Shown in pieces: positions 53,956 to 62,800 of a stretch of 64,000 nucleotides of DNA. The position numbers and the translations under genes are program-made. The notes under the pieces are model-generated. The model worked only from the letters and a program-made list of their open reading frames with translations. It made no database searches and was not told where the DNA came from. The stretch's first letter is position 1. Each line of letters opens with the position of its first letter. The stretch is from PLGF01 sp052139695 (GTDB lineage Bacteria > Verrucomicrobiota > Verrucomicrobiia > Limisphaerales > Palsa-1400), in NCBI GenBank assembly GCA_052139695.1, contig JBKQWF010000320.1, positions 52,382 to 116,381 of the forward strand, written 5' to 3'.

Positions 53956-54600
53956 TCATGGCTTGCGATGCTTGCGCATAATCGACACAAATTCCTTGGT
54001 CAGGCGCGTCATCACCGCCCAATTTTTTTCGCGAATCAATTTGGGCGACACCAGATTTGAGCCGACGCCCAAGGCCACGCAGCCGACGGCCAGGAATTCC
54101 GGCGCGGTTTGCAGGGTCACGCCGCTGGTGGGAATGATTTTCAAGTGCGGCAGCGGCGCCCGCATCGCTTTGATAAAGCCCGGACTTTCCGCTGGAAAAA
54201 TCTTGACGAAATCCGCCCCGGCTTCATAGGCCAGTTGGGCTTCCGTCGGCGTGAACGCGCCCAATATGACCGCGCAGCCCGCGGCCTTGGCAACGCCGGC
54301 GATTTCCGGCCGCATGATCGGTGTGACAATGAAACAGGCTCCCGCGGCGATGGCCGCCCGGCACATTTCCGGCGTCGTCACCGAGCCCGCGCCCGTGATC
54401 GCCTTGGACGCGAAATGCCGCGAAGCGTGGCCGATGCATTCCAGGGCATTCGGCGTGGTCATGGTGATTTCCAGGGCAGTGATGCCTCCAGCCACCAAGG
54501 CCTCGCAAATCAGCAGCACGTCCTCCGCGTTTTCCGCGCGAATCACGGGAATAAGCCCCGGCTCCATTAACCCGGCGATGATCTCAGCATGTGAAGCCAC
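53956..54600 (-). CDS. eda: KDPG/KHG aldolase
   Basis: 214 residues. GLIPVIRAENAEDVLLICEA (Glu-containing strand), VAGGITALEITMTTPNALEC, KAITGAGSV and the Schiff-base Lys in GADFVKIFPAE, followed by LPHLKIIPTSGV. It cleaves 2-keto-3-deoxy-6-phosphogluconate to pyruvate and glyceraldehyde 3-phosphate in the Entner-Doudoroff route. Convergent with the quinone reductase gene. Confidence 0.92.
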   Translation of the reverse strand: MASHAEIIAGLMEPGLIPVIRAENAEDVLLICEALVAGGITALEITMTTPNALECIGHASRHFASKAITGAGSVTTPEMCRAAIAAGACFIVTPIMRPEIAGVAKAAGCAVILGAFTPTEAQLAYEAGADFVKIFPAESPGFIKAMRAPLPHLKIIPTSGVTLQTAPEFLAVGCVALGVGSNLVSPKLIREKNWAVMTRLTKEFVSIMRKHRKP

Positions 54601-54648
54601 GACGGGAGAATACGGCCCGCGGTGTTCTCAGCAAGTTTTAATGGGGGT

Positions 54649-54933
54649 TTAAGACGCAAGTTTGGCCTTGGAGATCGAGTATTTTGCTTGAGTGATACAA
54701 ACTTCGCTTGAGTCCCTGAATCGCGGATGCGCGCCGTAATAAAAGACCAAGTCAGCAATTTCAACAGTCTCCGAAGACGCGTGCTTTTGATCCTCGACCG
54801 CTAAGCCCTCGACTGCGATACCGACCAAATTGTCGCGATGCAATATGAGCCGCAAGGATTGACGTGCCGCCCAAGCTTCATGAAATTCGTGCCCGTCACG
54901 CGACGCTCTAACCGTATCAACTTTATTCCTGAG
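54649..54933 (-). pseudogene. N-terminal fragment of a large NTPase-type (possibly defence) gene
   Basis: The frame from about 54933 reads NKVDTVRASRDGHEFHEAWA, LVGIAVEGLAVEDQKHASSE and VEIADLVFYYG, and stops at 54649. From memory this resembles the first 90 residues of large NTPase proteins found in bacterial defence loci, whose N-terminal domain directs a nuclease or sensor. Only that much is left, and it ends at a stop (SKAKLAS). The reading frame upstream to 55125 is not family-like. It sits beside the repeat cassettes, consistent with decay. Assignment is tentative. Confidence 0.4.
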
Positions 54934-55164
54934 GTTTCTGGACACGAGCCAAATGTATCGACTCGCGTCGCCTATGAAAAGCTTCCAATGATTGCAAGAA
55001 GAGCGCTTGTTTAACTGCTTTTTGGGACACTGAGGTCGTGCTTTCACAATAAACATTGCGACATTTGAGCTGGATGCCGAGCCAGCCGGCAGACAACTTT
55101 GGATTTCGTCCAAAAATCCTTCCATAGGTTTTCAGTTTGACGCCGGACGTGGCACCATCGCCGC

Positions 55165-55377
55165 ATGTTGAATATATTGGAAACTGATTTCGCCAGCGCC
55201 GAACAAAACTCTTCGTTGCCTTCGTTTCCTTGGTGTAACGCAGTCCGATGCTCGGAGCCTTCCGCGACCCCAACCCGGCTCGAAAACACTTCCGCCAAAT
55301 CCCTGGCATCGGTGAAGGATACGGCCCCGACGCCGGCCAGGAGAGTCTGCTTTCCCCCTGAACCCGAACCAAATTGA
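55165..55377 (+). pseudogene. short ORF of the cassette (truncated relative of the gene at 55559)
   Basis: 70 residues. MLNILETDFASAEQ is nearly identical to the start of the 55559 protein (MLDILETDLTSAEQ), and TPTRLENTSAK matches that protein's TQTRLENTSAK. The middle differs, and the tail SLASVKDTAPTPARRVCFPP to EPN matches the tail of the ORF at 1335. The stop is the TGA of the first AATTGA unit. So it joins the N-terminus of one family to a repeat-encoded tail. Function unknown. Confidence 0.5.
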
Positions 55378-55400
55378 GCTAAATTGAGCTAAATTGAGCC
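55371..55400 (+). repeat. three phased 10-bp units
   Basis: AAATTGAGCT, AAATTGAGCT, AAATTGAGCC. Counterparts with substitutions are at 1312-1341 and 63951-63980 on the opposite strand. Always three units, period 10. Confidence 0.8.
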
Positions 55401-55421
55401 GCTGTGCCCCCCCCGGGGGGG

Positions 55422-55558
55422 ACCTTCCTTTTCGGTGGACGGCTCATTGGGGAGATTTCCCCGCGCGGGTGCTGGCGCAGGAGTGCCATTTGTCAGGTTT
55501 CGTCCAAAAGTCCTTCCGTAGGATTTTAGTTTGACGCCGGACGCGGTATCATCGCCGC
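55422..55558 (+). promoter_or_regulatory. spacer and conserved leader, copy 3
   Basis: 55499-55558 is the same leader as copies 1 and 2: tttcgtccaaaagtccttcc, gtaggattttagtttgacgc, tatcatcgccgc and then the ATG of the next gene. The preceding 75 bases show nothing else. Confidence 0.55.
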
Positions 55559-56311
55559 ATGTTGGATATATTAGAAACTGATTTGACCAGCGCCGAACAG
55601 CCTGCTGCGACCCAAACCCGCCTCGAGAACACTTCCGCCAAAGCAGTAGCCGAGGCGCCCTCGGCCTCCGTCAAACCTCCACCCCTGGCCCAGCTCAAAT
55701 CCCGCTCCAAGGAAGAAATCGACTGGGCCTGTGACCTGGACTCCGCCATGACCCGCGCCCAGGCCATCGCCCAGATCAAAGAACGCCTCGGCATCGATCT
55801 CCGCTGGCCCACCACCTACGCCCGCTTCCTCCAATGGCGGCAGCAACAGCGCATGCAAAGCGGCCTCGGCGCCCGCCTGGACAAATTCCGCCAATTCGAA
55901 GCGCAATGCGACCTGCCCGCCAGCCTGGCCGCCATCGAAGCCACCGCCGCCGCCCTCTTTCTGGAACAAGCCCTCCTCCAACAAGACGCCGCCCTCTTCC
56001 TGTCCCTTCTCCGCCTGCGCCTGCGGGAAAGAACCCTGGCCCTGCAAGAAAAAAAGCTCGCCCTCGAACAAGACCGCCTCCAGTTGGAAGCCGCCCCCCA
56101 GCCGCCGCCCCAGGCCGTCCCGACGCCGCCGCCAGCGGAACCGCCGCGGGAACCATCTCCCATTGGAAGCTCCCCATTCACACAGGCAAAACCACGCCAA
56201 AAAACACAACGCCCCGGTGCCGAACCCAAACGTAAAAACACAACTTTACGCCGAAAAACACAATTTCCTTCGACAACATTACGACGCTCGTATCCCCCCA
56301 ACCAGAATTGA
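55559..56311 (+). CDS. helical HTH/coiled-coil protein of the repeat-cassette family (DUF3486-like build)
   Basis: 250 residues. Residues about 40-85 (RSKEEIDWACDLDSAMTRAQ, AIAQIKERLGIDLRWPT) look like a helix-turn-helix, followed by a long helical region (ALFLSLLRLRLRERTLALQE, KKLALEQDRLQLEA) likely to form a coiled coil. A Pro-rich linker and a basic tail rich in Lys/Arg/Thr (TTLRRKTQFPSTTLRRS) end it. The build resembles phage Mu gp27/DUF3486-type proteins that are multicopy in Verrucomicrobiota. The last codons are CAG AAT TGA, so its stop falls in the same AATTGA context as the short ORFs. It is the only apparently intact member of the cassette family here. Confidence 0.6.
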   Translation: MLDILETDLTSAEQPAATQTRLENTSAKAVAEAPSASVKPPPLAQLKSRSKEEIDWACDLDSAMTRAQAIAQIKERLGIDLRWPTTYARFLQWRQQQRMQSGLGARLDKFRQFEAQCDLPASLAAIEATAAALFLEQALLQQDAALFLSLLRLRLRERTLALQEKKLALEQDRLQLEAAPQPPPQAVPTPPPAEPPREPSPIGSSPFTQAKPRQKTQRPGAEPKRKNTTLRRKTQFPSTTLRRSYPPNQN

Positions 56312-56528
56312 CTTCCACCTCGACCGGAAAATGTCGCTCCTTTTGCCTTCATGGGAGGAGCAGTCAGGCTGGATCGGCAAAAGCTAACATGTCTCCACCG
56401 CCGTAAATCAGGGGCGTCCCAGGAAATTCACGAAGAATTTTCTCACGCCCTTTTGAGGCTTTCTCAACCCTTCTCGAATTCCTGCTTGCTTTTGTCCGTC
56501 TTATCATGGCTTGCTTTAGTATTAGGAC
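56312..56528. other. intergenic stretch, nothing assigned
   Basis: 217 bases with no supported gene or repeat. Confidence 0.35.
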
Positions 56529-57914
56529 ATGAACGAACAAGATAATTTGCCCTCACCGAACCGTCGGGAATTTCTGAAGCAAACCTCCCTCGCCACTTTC
56601 ATGGCCATGATGGGTGGAGTGGAATTGCGCGCGGAGGATACCCCTAAACCGGCCGCGACCAATAGCTCCGGGCTGACCACCAAGCCGCCGCCGCCGCTGG
56701 TCAATTTTGGCGTCATTGGCCTGGGCGAGTGGGGCCGCGAAATCCTGAGCACGCTGGCGCATGTGCCCAGCTCGCCGGTTGTCGCGATCTGCGATCATTA
56801 TCCCAGCGCCATGAGACGCGCCGCGAAGGAAGCGCCCAAAGCCAAGCAGTACAAGGATTATAAAGAATTGCTGGCAGACGTCGATGTTCAAGCCGTTGTT
56901 GTCGCCACCCCAACCCATCAGCACAAAGACATCGTTCTGGCCGCGCTGGCCGCGGGCAAGCATGTCTATTGCGAAGCGCCCCTGGCTAATACGATAGAGG
57001 ACGCCAAGGCCATTGCCAAAGCGGCGCGCGACGCGGTCAAACAGGTTTTCCAGGCCGGGTTGCAGGAGCGTTCCCATCCGCAACGGAACTTTTTAGTGCC
57101 GTTCATTCGGTCGGGGGCCATTGGCACCAATGTCATGGCGCGGGCCCAGTGGCACAAGAAAGACAGTTGGGCGCGCAGCGCTGGGGAGCAGGACCGCGAG
57201 GATGCGCTCAATTGGCACCTCCACCAAGCCACCAGTTCCGGCTTGATCGGGGAGAAAGGCATTCATCAAACGGACGTCGCTTGCTGGTTCCTCAAGAAAC
57301 TTCCCGTGGCCGTCACCGGATTCAGTTCGACCATTCTTTGGCAAGGGGACCATAACCGCGACGTCCCAGACACCGTGCAGGCGGTCTTTGAGTTTCCGAA
57401 AGGTGTCCAGTACCTCTACGATGCCACGCTTTGCAGTTCTTTCGATGACCTGTATGAACTGTATTATGGCGTTTCCGCCACCATCATGGTGAGAGACTCG
57501 AAGGCATGGCTTTTCAAAGAAGTGGATGCCAATCTTCTCGGATGGGAAGTGTACGCCCGCAAGGATATATTTTACAGGGAAACGGGCATCGGACTGATTG
57601 CCGGCGGGAGCAAACAGACGGCCCTGGCCGGGGACGCCGTCTCCTTCAAACCGTATGAGTTTTCTCCGCTCTACTATGCCTTGGAGGCTTTCAACCAAAA
57701 TTGCGGCCAGATTAGCGCCACCGTCAAAGATTATATCGATCTTTACGGCGACAGCGATTTAAGCGCTTTGGGCGATAAAATCAAAGCTCTCATCACTTAT
57801 CCAGCCGCCAATTGGCGCGATGGCCTTGACGCCACCATCATTGCTATCACCGCCAACCAAGCCGCGGTGAAAAAGCAAAAAATTGAATTCCAAAAAGAAT
57901 GGTTCGAAATATGA
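56529..57914 (+). CDS. Tat-exported Gfo/Idh/MocA family oxidoreductase
   Basis: 461 residues. The N-terminal Tat-type signal is NRREFLKQTSLATFMAMMGG (RRxFLK). The Rossmann motif is FGVIGLGEWGREI (GxGxxG), and HVYCEAPLANTIEDA is the family's E-K-P-like block with Ala in place of the usual Lys (CEAPLA against CEKPxA). GLIGEKGIHQTDVACWFL carries the substrate-site His. Members use NAD(P) on sugars and inositols; the missing Lys may change or abolish catalysis. The stop overlaps the YceI gene start by 4 bp (ATGA). Confidence 0.88.
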   Translation: MNEQDNLPSPNRREFLKQTSLATFMAMMGGVELRAEDTPKPAATNSSGLTTKPPPPLVNFGVIGLGEWGREILSTLAHVPSSPVVAICDHYPSAMRRAAKEAPKAKQYKDYKELLADVDVQAVVVATPTHQHKDIVLAALAAGKHVYCEAPLANTIEDAKAIAKAARDAVKQVFQAGLQERSHPQRNFLVPFIRSGAIGTNVMARAQWHKKDSWARSAGEQDREDALNWHLHQATSSGLIGEKGIHQTDVACWFLKKLPVAVTGFSSTILWQGDHNRDVPDTVQAVFEFPKGVQYLYDATLCSSFDDLYELYYGVSATIMVRDSKAWLFKEVDANLLGWEVYARKDIFYRETGIGLIAGGSKQTALAGDAVSFKPYEFSPLYYALEAFNQNCGQISATVKDYIDLYGDSDLSALGDKIKALITYPAANWRDGLDATIIAITANQAAVKKQKIEFQKEWFEI

Positions 57915-58588
57915 AAATCCCCCCAACACCTCGCCAGCGCGGCACTTGCTCCGCTGGTTTTCTCGCCTTGGCCTTATGTCTCGGCCTACCCGCCATGAGC
58001 CAGGCTCAAACCCGCTACAGCGCCCAACCCCGCGGCAACGACGTCAAAGTCGATGGCACGTCCAGCCTGCATGACTGGGAAATGGAAGGCACGCTGATCG
58101 GCGGTTTCCTGGAACTGGGCGCCGGAGTGCAACTGGACCCGGCGCAAACGTCGATCGCCGGAGCGCAGGACACGAAGATTCCCGCCAAAGCGCGCGTCAT
58201 CATTCCCGTTGAATCCGTGCATAGCAAGGCGGACCACTTGCCTGAAGTCATGGACCACCTGATGCAAGGGGCGATGAAAGACGATCAATTTAAAACCATT
58301 ATTTTCACTTTGAAGGAATTGAACTTCAAAGGGCCTCATGCTGCTGGCAAGCCTTTTGAATTCGAAACCAAAGGCGATCTGTTCATCGCCGGCGTTACCA
58401 ATAAAGTCGCTTTCCCGGTGACGATCGAATGCCTGGACGGCGGGAAAATCAAAGTTTCCGGCACAGCTCCAGTCAAGATGACGGACTATGGCATTCCGCC
58501 GCCGGCGCCTAATTTCGGCCTGGGAATGATGAAATGCGGCGATGCCGTCAAGATCATTTTTGAATGGACCTTGCAGAAGCGTCCCTGA
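57911..58588 (+). CDS. YceI-like secreted lipid-binding protein
   Basis: 225 residues from MKIPPTPRQRGTCSAGFLAL, a signal peptide ending SQAQT. DVKVDGTSSLHDWEMEGTL and VKMTDYGIPPPAPNFGLGM are the YceI lipocalin-like blocks. YceI proteins bind isoprenoids in the periplasm. Translationally coupled to the oxidoreductase. Confidence 0.85.
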   Translation: MKIPPTPRQRGTCSAGFLALALCLGLPAMSQAQTRYSAQPRGNDVKVDGTSSLHDWEMEGTLIGGFLELGAGVQLDPAQTSIAGAQDTKIPAKARVIIPVESVHSKADHLPEVMDHLMQGAMKDDQFKTIIFTLKELNFKGPHAAGKPFEFETKGDLFIAGVTNKVAFPVTIECLDGGKIKVSGTAPVKMTDYGIPPPAPNFGLGMMKCGDAVKIIFEWTLQKRP

Positions 58589-58606
58589 TAAGGCGGTTTC
58601 TAATTT

Positions 58607-58628
58607 GGGCGTCGCTGGCGCGGCGCCC
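58607..58628. terminator. hairpin between convergent genes
   Basis: GGGCGTCGC, loop TGGC, GCGGCGCCC: a 9-bp stem with one G-T wobble, followed by acaatttcaagttttc. It could end both the YceI transcript and, from the other side, the smc operon. Confidence 0.5.
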
Positions 58629-58655
58629 ACAATTTCAAGTTTTCTTGGCTACCGT

Positions 58656-59144
58656 TTAGTGGCGTTGCGCCAGGAAATAGAATATTCCAAAAAGGACGGC
58701 GACGAAGACAAGGGTCAGTGCCAGGAAACGGTTGCGCGCGACTCTTTTCTCATAGCGCAAGGGACGCAACCCTTGGACATTTCCCGCCGCCAGATAATTG
58801 ACCAGTTTTGGATTGGAGCTGGCGGAGCCGGTGAAATGTTTCTTGACGCGTTCCAGGAGGCCAGTCAGGCCGCGCTTGGGGGTGTTCAGCTCGCCTAACT
58901 GAGCCGCCCGGACGGGGCGGGGCGGGGAAGGGGATTTGAGTTGGTTTTGGTCCACCTGCTCGAAAACCGGTTCCGGGCTTGGGGCGGCCGTGCCTTGGGG
59001 GTAAGCGGTGGAGCGAAAACGGGGCCCGTCCTCCGGTTGGATGGTCTCGTGGAGCTTCTGAATCTTTGCTTCCAACTCCGCAATCTTCGCGGTCAGCGCG
59101 CGGGAACGTTGAGAGATGGGATCGCCATTTTTTTTGAACAGCAT
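58656..59144 (-). CDS. coiled-coil protein with C-terminal TM anchor, third gene of the smc operon
   Basis: 162 residues from MLFKKNGDPISQRSRALTAK. A helical segment (LTAKIAELEAKIQKLHETIQ) is followed by a Pro-rich linker, a basic region (RVKKHFTGSASSNPK) and a C-terminal TM segment FLALTLVFVAVLFGIFYFLA. An in-frame start at 59351 adds residues that are not protein-like. It follows the 59156 gene by 11 bp. Not recognised; likely tail-anchored in the inner membrane. Confidence 0.7.
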   Translation of the reverse strand: MLFKKNGDPISQRSRALTAKIAELEAKIQKLHETIQPEDGPRFRSTAYPQGTAAPSPEPVFEQVDQNQLKSPSPPRPVRAAQLGELNTPKRGLTGLLERVKKHFTGSASSNPKLVNYLAAGNVQGLRPLRYEKRVARNRFLALTLVFVAVLFGIFYFLAQRH

Positions 59145-59155
59145 TGCCGGACGTT

Positions 59156-59833
59156 TTACCGCCGGAACAATAACACCAGGAAGATGGCCGCGCCAAGCAG
59201 AACTATTGGCCAGGTAAAGGCCAGGCCGATTCTGGAAAGTTGAAGCAGGTCCGCTCCGAGCAGGGGGGAGGCGGGTTTTTCTTTGGCGGGGCTGGCGTCG
59301 TCGGCGGATGCACCCGCCAGCATCGGAAATTTCAAACGGGCGGAATTCCATTCCATGCGGGCATTTTCAATCGTGGTGGAGGCGCGCGTTAATTCCACGT
59401 TGTAGTTCTCCTGCGTCCAGGTTTGCTCGTTAATCGATTGAATCTTGTGAACGGTTTCGCGGAACTCCGCCAGGGCGCGAGCCATTTCCCCGGCTTGGCG
59501 CCGGGAACTCAGTTCCGTTTCTTCGAGCAAGCCAATGCCGCGGACCAAGTGATGAACCATTTCGGTGCGACCGGTTTGAAACTCGGTTTGGCGACGGCGC
59601 AATTCCTCCAAGCCGGCCCGTTCGCGCTCCAATTCCTCCTGGGCGCGCTTCAGCTCCGCCAGCTTGATCTGTTTCTCACTGACCTGCGCTTCCAACTCCT
59701 CGCGAGTCGGCGGACGGTTGGGCATGGCGGGGCGCCCTGGTCCTGCGTCTGTCCGCGGGGCACCCATGCCGTTTTGGTGTGCTGATTGGAAATCGCTATC
59801 CACAAACTCTCCTGTGTCATGATGCGCGGACAT
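59156..59833 (-). CDS. tail-anchored coiled-coil protein, second gene of the smc operon
   Basis: 225 residues from MSAHHDTGEFVD (an ATG two codons earlier is possible). A long coiled coil (LEAQVSEKQIKLAELKRAQE, ELERERAGLEELRRRQTEFQ) leads to a linker and a C-terminal TM segment TWPIVLLGAAIFLVLLFRR. No family recognised. It starts 17 bp after the smc stop and should be co-transcribed, putting a membrane-bound coiled-coil protein beside the chromosome organiser. Confidence 0.72.
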   Translation of the reverse strand: MSAHHDTGEFVDSDFQSAHQNGMGAPRTDAGPGRPAMPNRPPTREELEAQVSEKQIKLAELKRAQEELERERAGLEELRRRQTEFQTGRTEMVHHLVRGIGLLEETELSSRRQAGEMARALAEFRETVHKIQSINEQTWTQENYNVELTRASTTIENARMEWNSARLKFPMLAGASADDASPAKEKPASPLLGADLLQLSRIGLAFTWPIVLLGAAIFLVLLFRR

Positions 59834-59850
59834 AATCAATACTTATTTGT

Positions 59851-62800
59851 TTACTTTGCCATGACGACGCTTTCCTCGCGCTGACGAGAAGAGCCAGGCT
59901 CGCCCACGAGCGAGAGGTTCTCAGGCGGTGCCTGCGGAGCGGCATGACCGTTGCCGGAGCCGTTCCCCGATCCATTGTCCGGGGGGGTATGGCCGTTGCT
60001 GGAGCCGTTGCCTGCTCCATTGTCCGAGCCGTTGGCCTGGTTGAACTTGACGCTGACCAGTTTGCTGACGCCATGCTCCTGCATGGTGACCCCATAGAGC
60101 ACGTCGGCCATGCCGATGGTGCGCTTGTTGTGGGTGATGATGACAAACTGTGAATGGACCAGGAATCTCTGCAAGACGCGGATGAACCGGTTAATATTCG
60201 ATTCGTCCAGCGGGGCATCCAATTCATCCAGCACGCAGAACGGGCTGGGCTTGACCTGATAGATGGAGAAAAGCAGGGAGACGGCGGTCATGGTCTGTTC
60301 TCCGCCGGAAAGCAGCGAGATGCTTTGCAATTGCTTGCCGGGCGGACGAGCCAGGATGTCGATGCCGGCTTCCAAAACGTCGCCGTTGTCAGTCAGGGTC
60401 AAATCGGCTTTGCCGCCGCCGAAGATTTCGACGAAGAGGACGCGGAAATTATCGCGGATTTTCTCAAAAGTCTCGGTGAACATCTGGCGCGTTTGGGTGT
60501 TGATGCGGTTGATGACTTCGAGCAACTGCGCCTTGGCTTGAACGAGGTCGTCGTTCTGCTTTGTCAAGAATTGGAAGCGCTGCTCGGTCTCTTCATATTC
60601 GGCAATGGCCACGAGGTTGACCGGCCCCATTTCATCGATCCGCTCTTGCAGCGACGCCACCTGGCGCGCTACTTCCTCCCAATCCGTGGCGACGCCGCTT
60701 TGGGCCATTTCCTCCGGGGTGAGGGTCTGGACGCGGGCCGGGCCTTCGTCCGCCAGGGTGATGGTGATGCATTCGCCGCGCACGTCATCCAGATTGCTTT
60801 GGTATTTTTCGCGGATGCGGTCGCGCAGGTTCTGCACCGCCATGTTTTTTTGCGCGACCTCGACTTCGAGGGCCCCGCGCTGCTGCTGGAAGGCGTTCAA
60901 GGACTGGCGTTGCTCGCGCAATCCGCCGTCGGCCTCGGTGATCTGGGCTTCGATGCCTTCTTGCTCCGTCAATAATTGCGTGGTGCGCAGGCTGACCTGC
61001 TCCCGCTCGTGCCGCAAAGCTTCGATTTTTTGCCGGGATTCAGCGATTTCGGCCTCGGCTTGGAGTTTCCGTTCCAAAAAGGAGTGAATTTCCGCGCGGC
61101 GTTGCGCGGCCAGGTTTGTTAATTCAATGACGCGCTGCTCCAGGGGCCGCTTCTGGGCGATAAAGGAATTGCACAGTTGATCCTCCGTCGCGAGCGCGAC
61201 TTTGGTTTCGGTGAGGGCGGCATTAGCGGCGTCGCGTTGCTGGCGCGAGGCATCCAGGGAGGCGGTCAGGCGGGTGACGGCGGCCTGCCATTCCTGCTCG
61301 CGAGAGGCCAGGGCGGCGGCTTGCGCGGCCAAGGCCGCGCTTTTTCTGACGCCTTCCGCTTCCTGGGCGGCGAGGCTGCTGATTTCATAGACAACGGTTT
61401 CGATCTTTTGACTAAGGACGCGGGCGGAATTCTCCAAGGCCTTGAATTCGCCCTGGCGCGTGGCGATGGCGACTTCCTGCGTGCGCAACTCGGTCTGCGC
61501 CTGTTGCAAGCCGGCCTGGAGCTGGGTTTGCTCACTGAGGAGGGCGCCCTTCTGGCGGCTCAATTCCGCGACGTTCTCCTGTAAGAGGGCGACAGCCGGG
61601 CGCAATTCGGCAATTTGATTTTGGCGGCCAAGAATGGACGCGGCGGCGCGACTGGAATCATGGCCATTGAGATAACCGCCGGTAAAAACGCCGTGACGGC
61701 TGAGCAAATCGCCCGCCGGCGTCACGAAATCAAAGGCGCCATTGGCGGAGCGCCAGGCTTCGGTAGCGGCCGCCAGGTCGGGCGCGATGACCGTCTGACC
61801 GAGCAAGCGGTGCAAGAGAGGCCCAACCGAAGGCTCCGCGGTAACCACACTCAGCGCGGCTGTCCCGCCGGACGGGGCGGGCAAAGAATTATGCTCTACA
61901 GCGGCCAGGCGCAGCGAAGCGACGCTGGCGCGCCCGCTCTTATTGGCGCGGAGATCTTCAATGATTTGCCGGGCGGTTTCGGGCTGTTCAGCCAGGACTA
62001 ATTGCAAGTTGTGGCCCAAGGCCGTCTCGATGGCGACAATGTATTGGTCCGGCACGCGGATTTTTTCCGCGAGCGAGCCGAGAACGTTGCCGTTGGCGGC
62101 ATTTTTGAGCGCGGTTACGGTGCCAGCGCTGAAGCCTTCGTGCGCGGCCTGCAACTGTTCGAGGACATTGAGGCGGGAAAGCTGCTCGGCTTGGCGGCGC
62201 AAGAGCTCATCCAATTGGCGGGCGACTTCGTTGAGCTGCTGCTGAACATCGCGCAAACGAGCCTGCCGTTCCTCCACTGTTCCGCGGCTGGCTTGCGCGC
62301 TGAGAAGCCCGGCCTCGACGGTGGCCGAGAACTGTCCGAGCCGCGCCTCCAGTCCAATACGTTCTTCCTCTAATTGAATTTTTTCGGCCGAAAGCTTTTG
62401 CAGACGGGCGGCATTGCCCTCCTTTTGCAGATCCAGCGCGGTGATTTCATTGCGAGCGCGGCTGAGTTGCTGGGCGGCCTCGAAGGCTTCCGCTTGCGCC
62501 TTGCGCAGTTCCTCCTGGCAAAGGCGCAGGTCATTCTCGACGTTTTGCAGGGCGGTTCGTTTCGCGGCCAAGGCTTCCTGATGTCCACGCAAAGCTTCCT
62601 GAGAGACGGCGAGACGCTCCGTGATGGTGGCCAGTTCCTGCTCCGCTGCCAGCTTGCGTTCGTCCGCCTGGGCAATGTCGCTGGTGGCGCGGGCATTCTG
62701 CGCTTCGAGATCGCGCAATTTATCTTCGTCGAAATGAATGCGGCTTTCGTGATGGTCGATTTGGCCTTTTAATTCCAACCCTTGCTGCTGGCAAAGGCCG

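Larger units (their letters stand above)
55106..55421 (+). repeat. dispersed cassette copy 2: leader, short ORF, 3 x 10 bp, C8/G7 palindrome
   Basis: Leader from about 55106 (tttcgtccaaaaatccttcc, then tttgacgcc and ccatcgccgcatg), ORF at about 55165-55377, three perfect-period 10-bp units at 55371-55400 (AAATTGAGCT twice, AAATTGAGCC once), then GCTGTG and C8G7 at 55407-55421. It is the same order as copy 1 in the opposite orientation. The next gene (55559) begins with a second copy of the leader. Confidence 0.78.
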
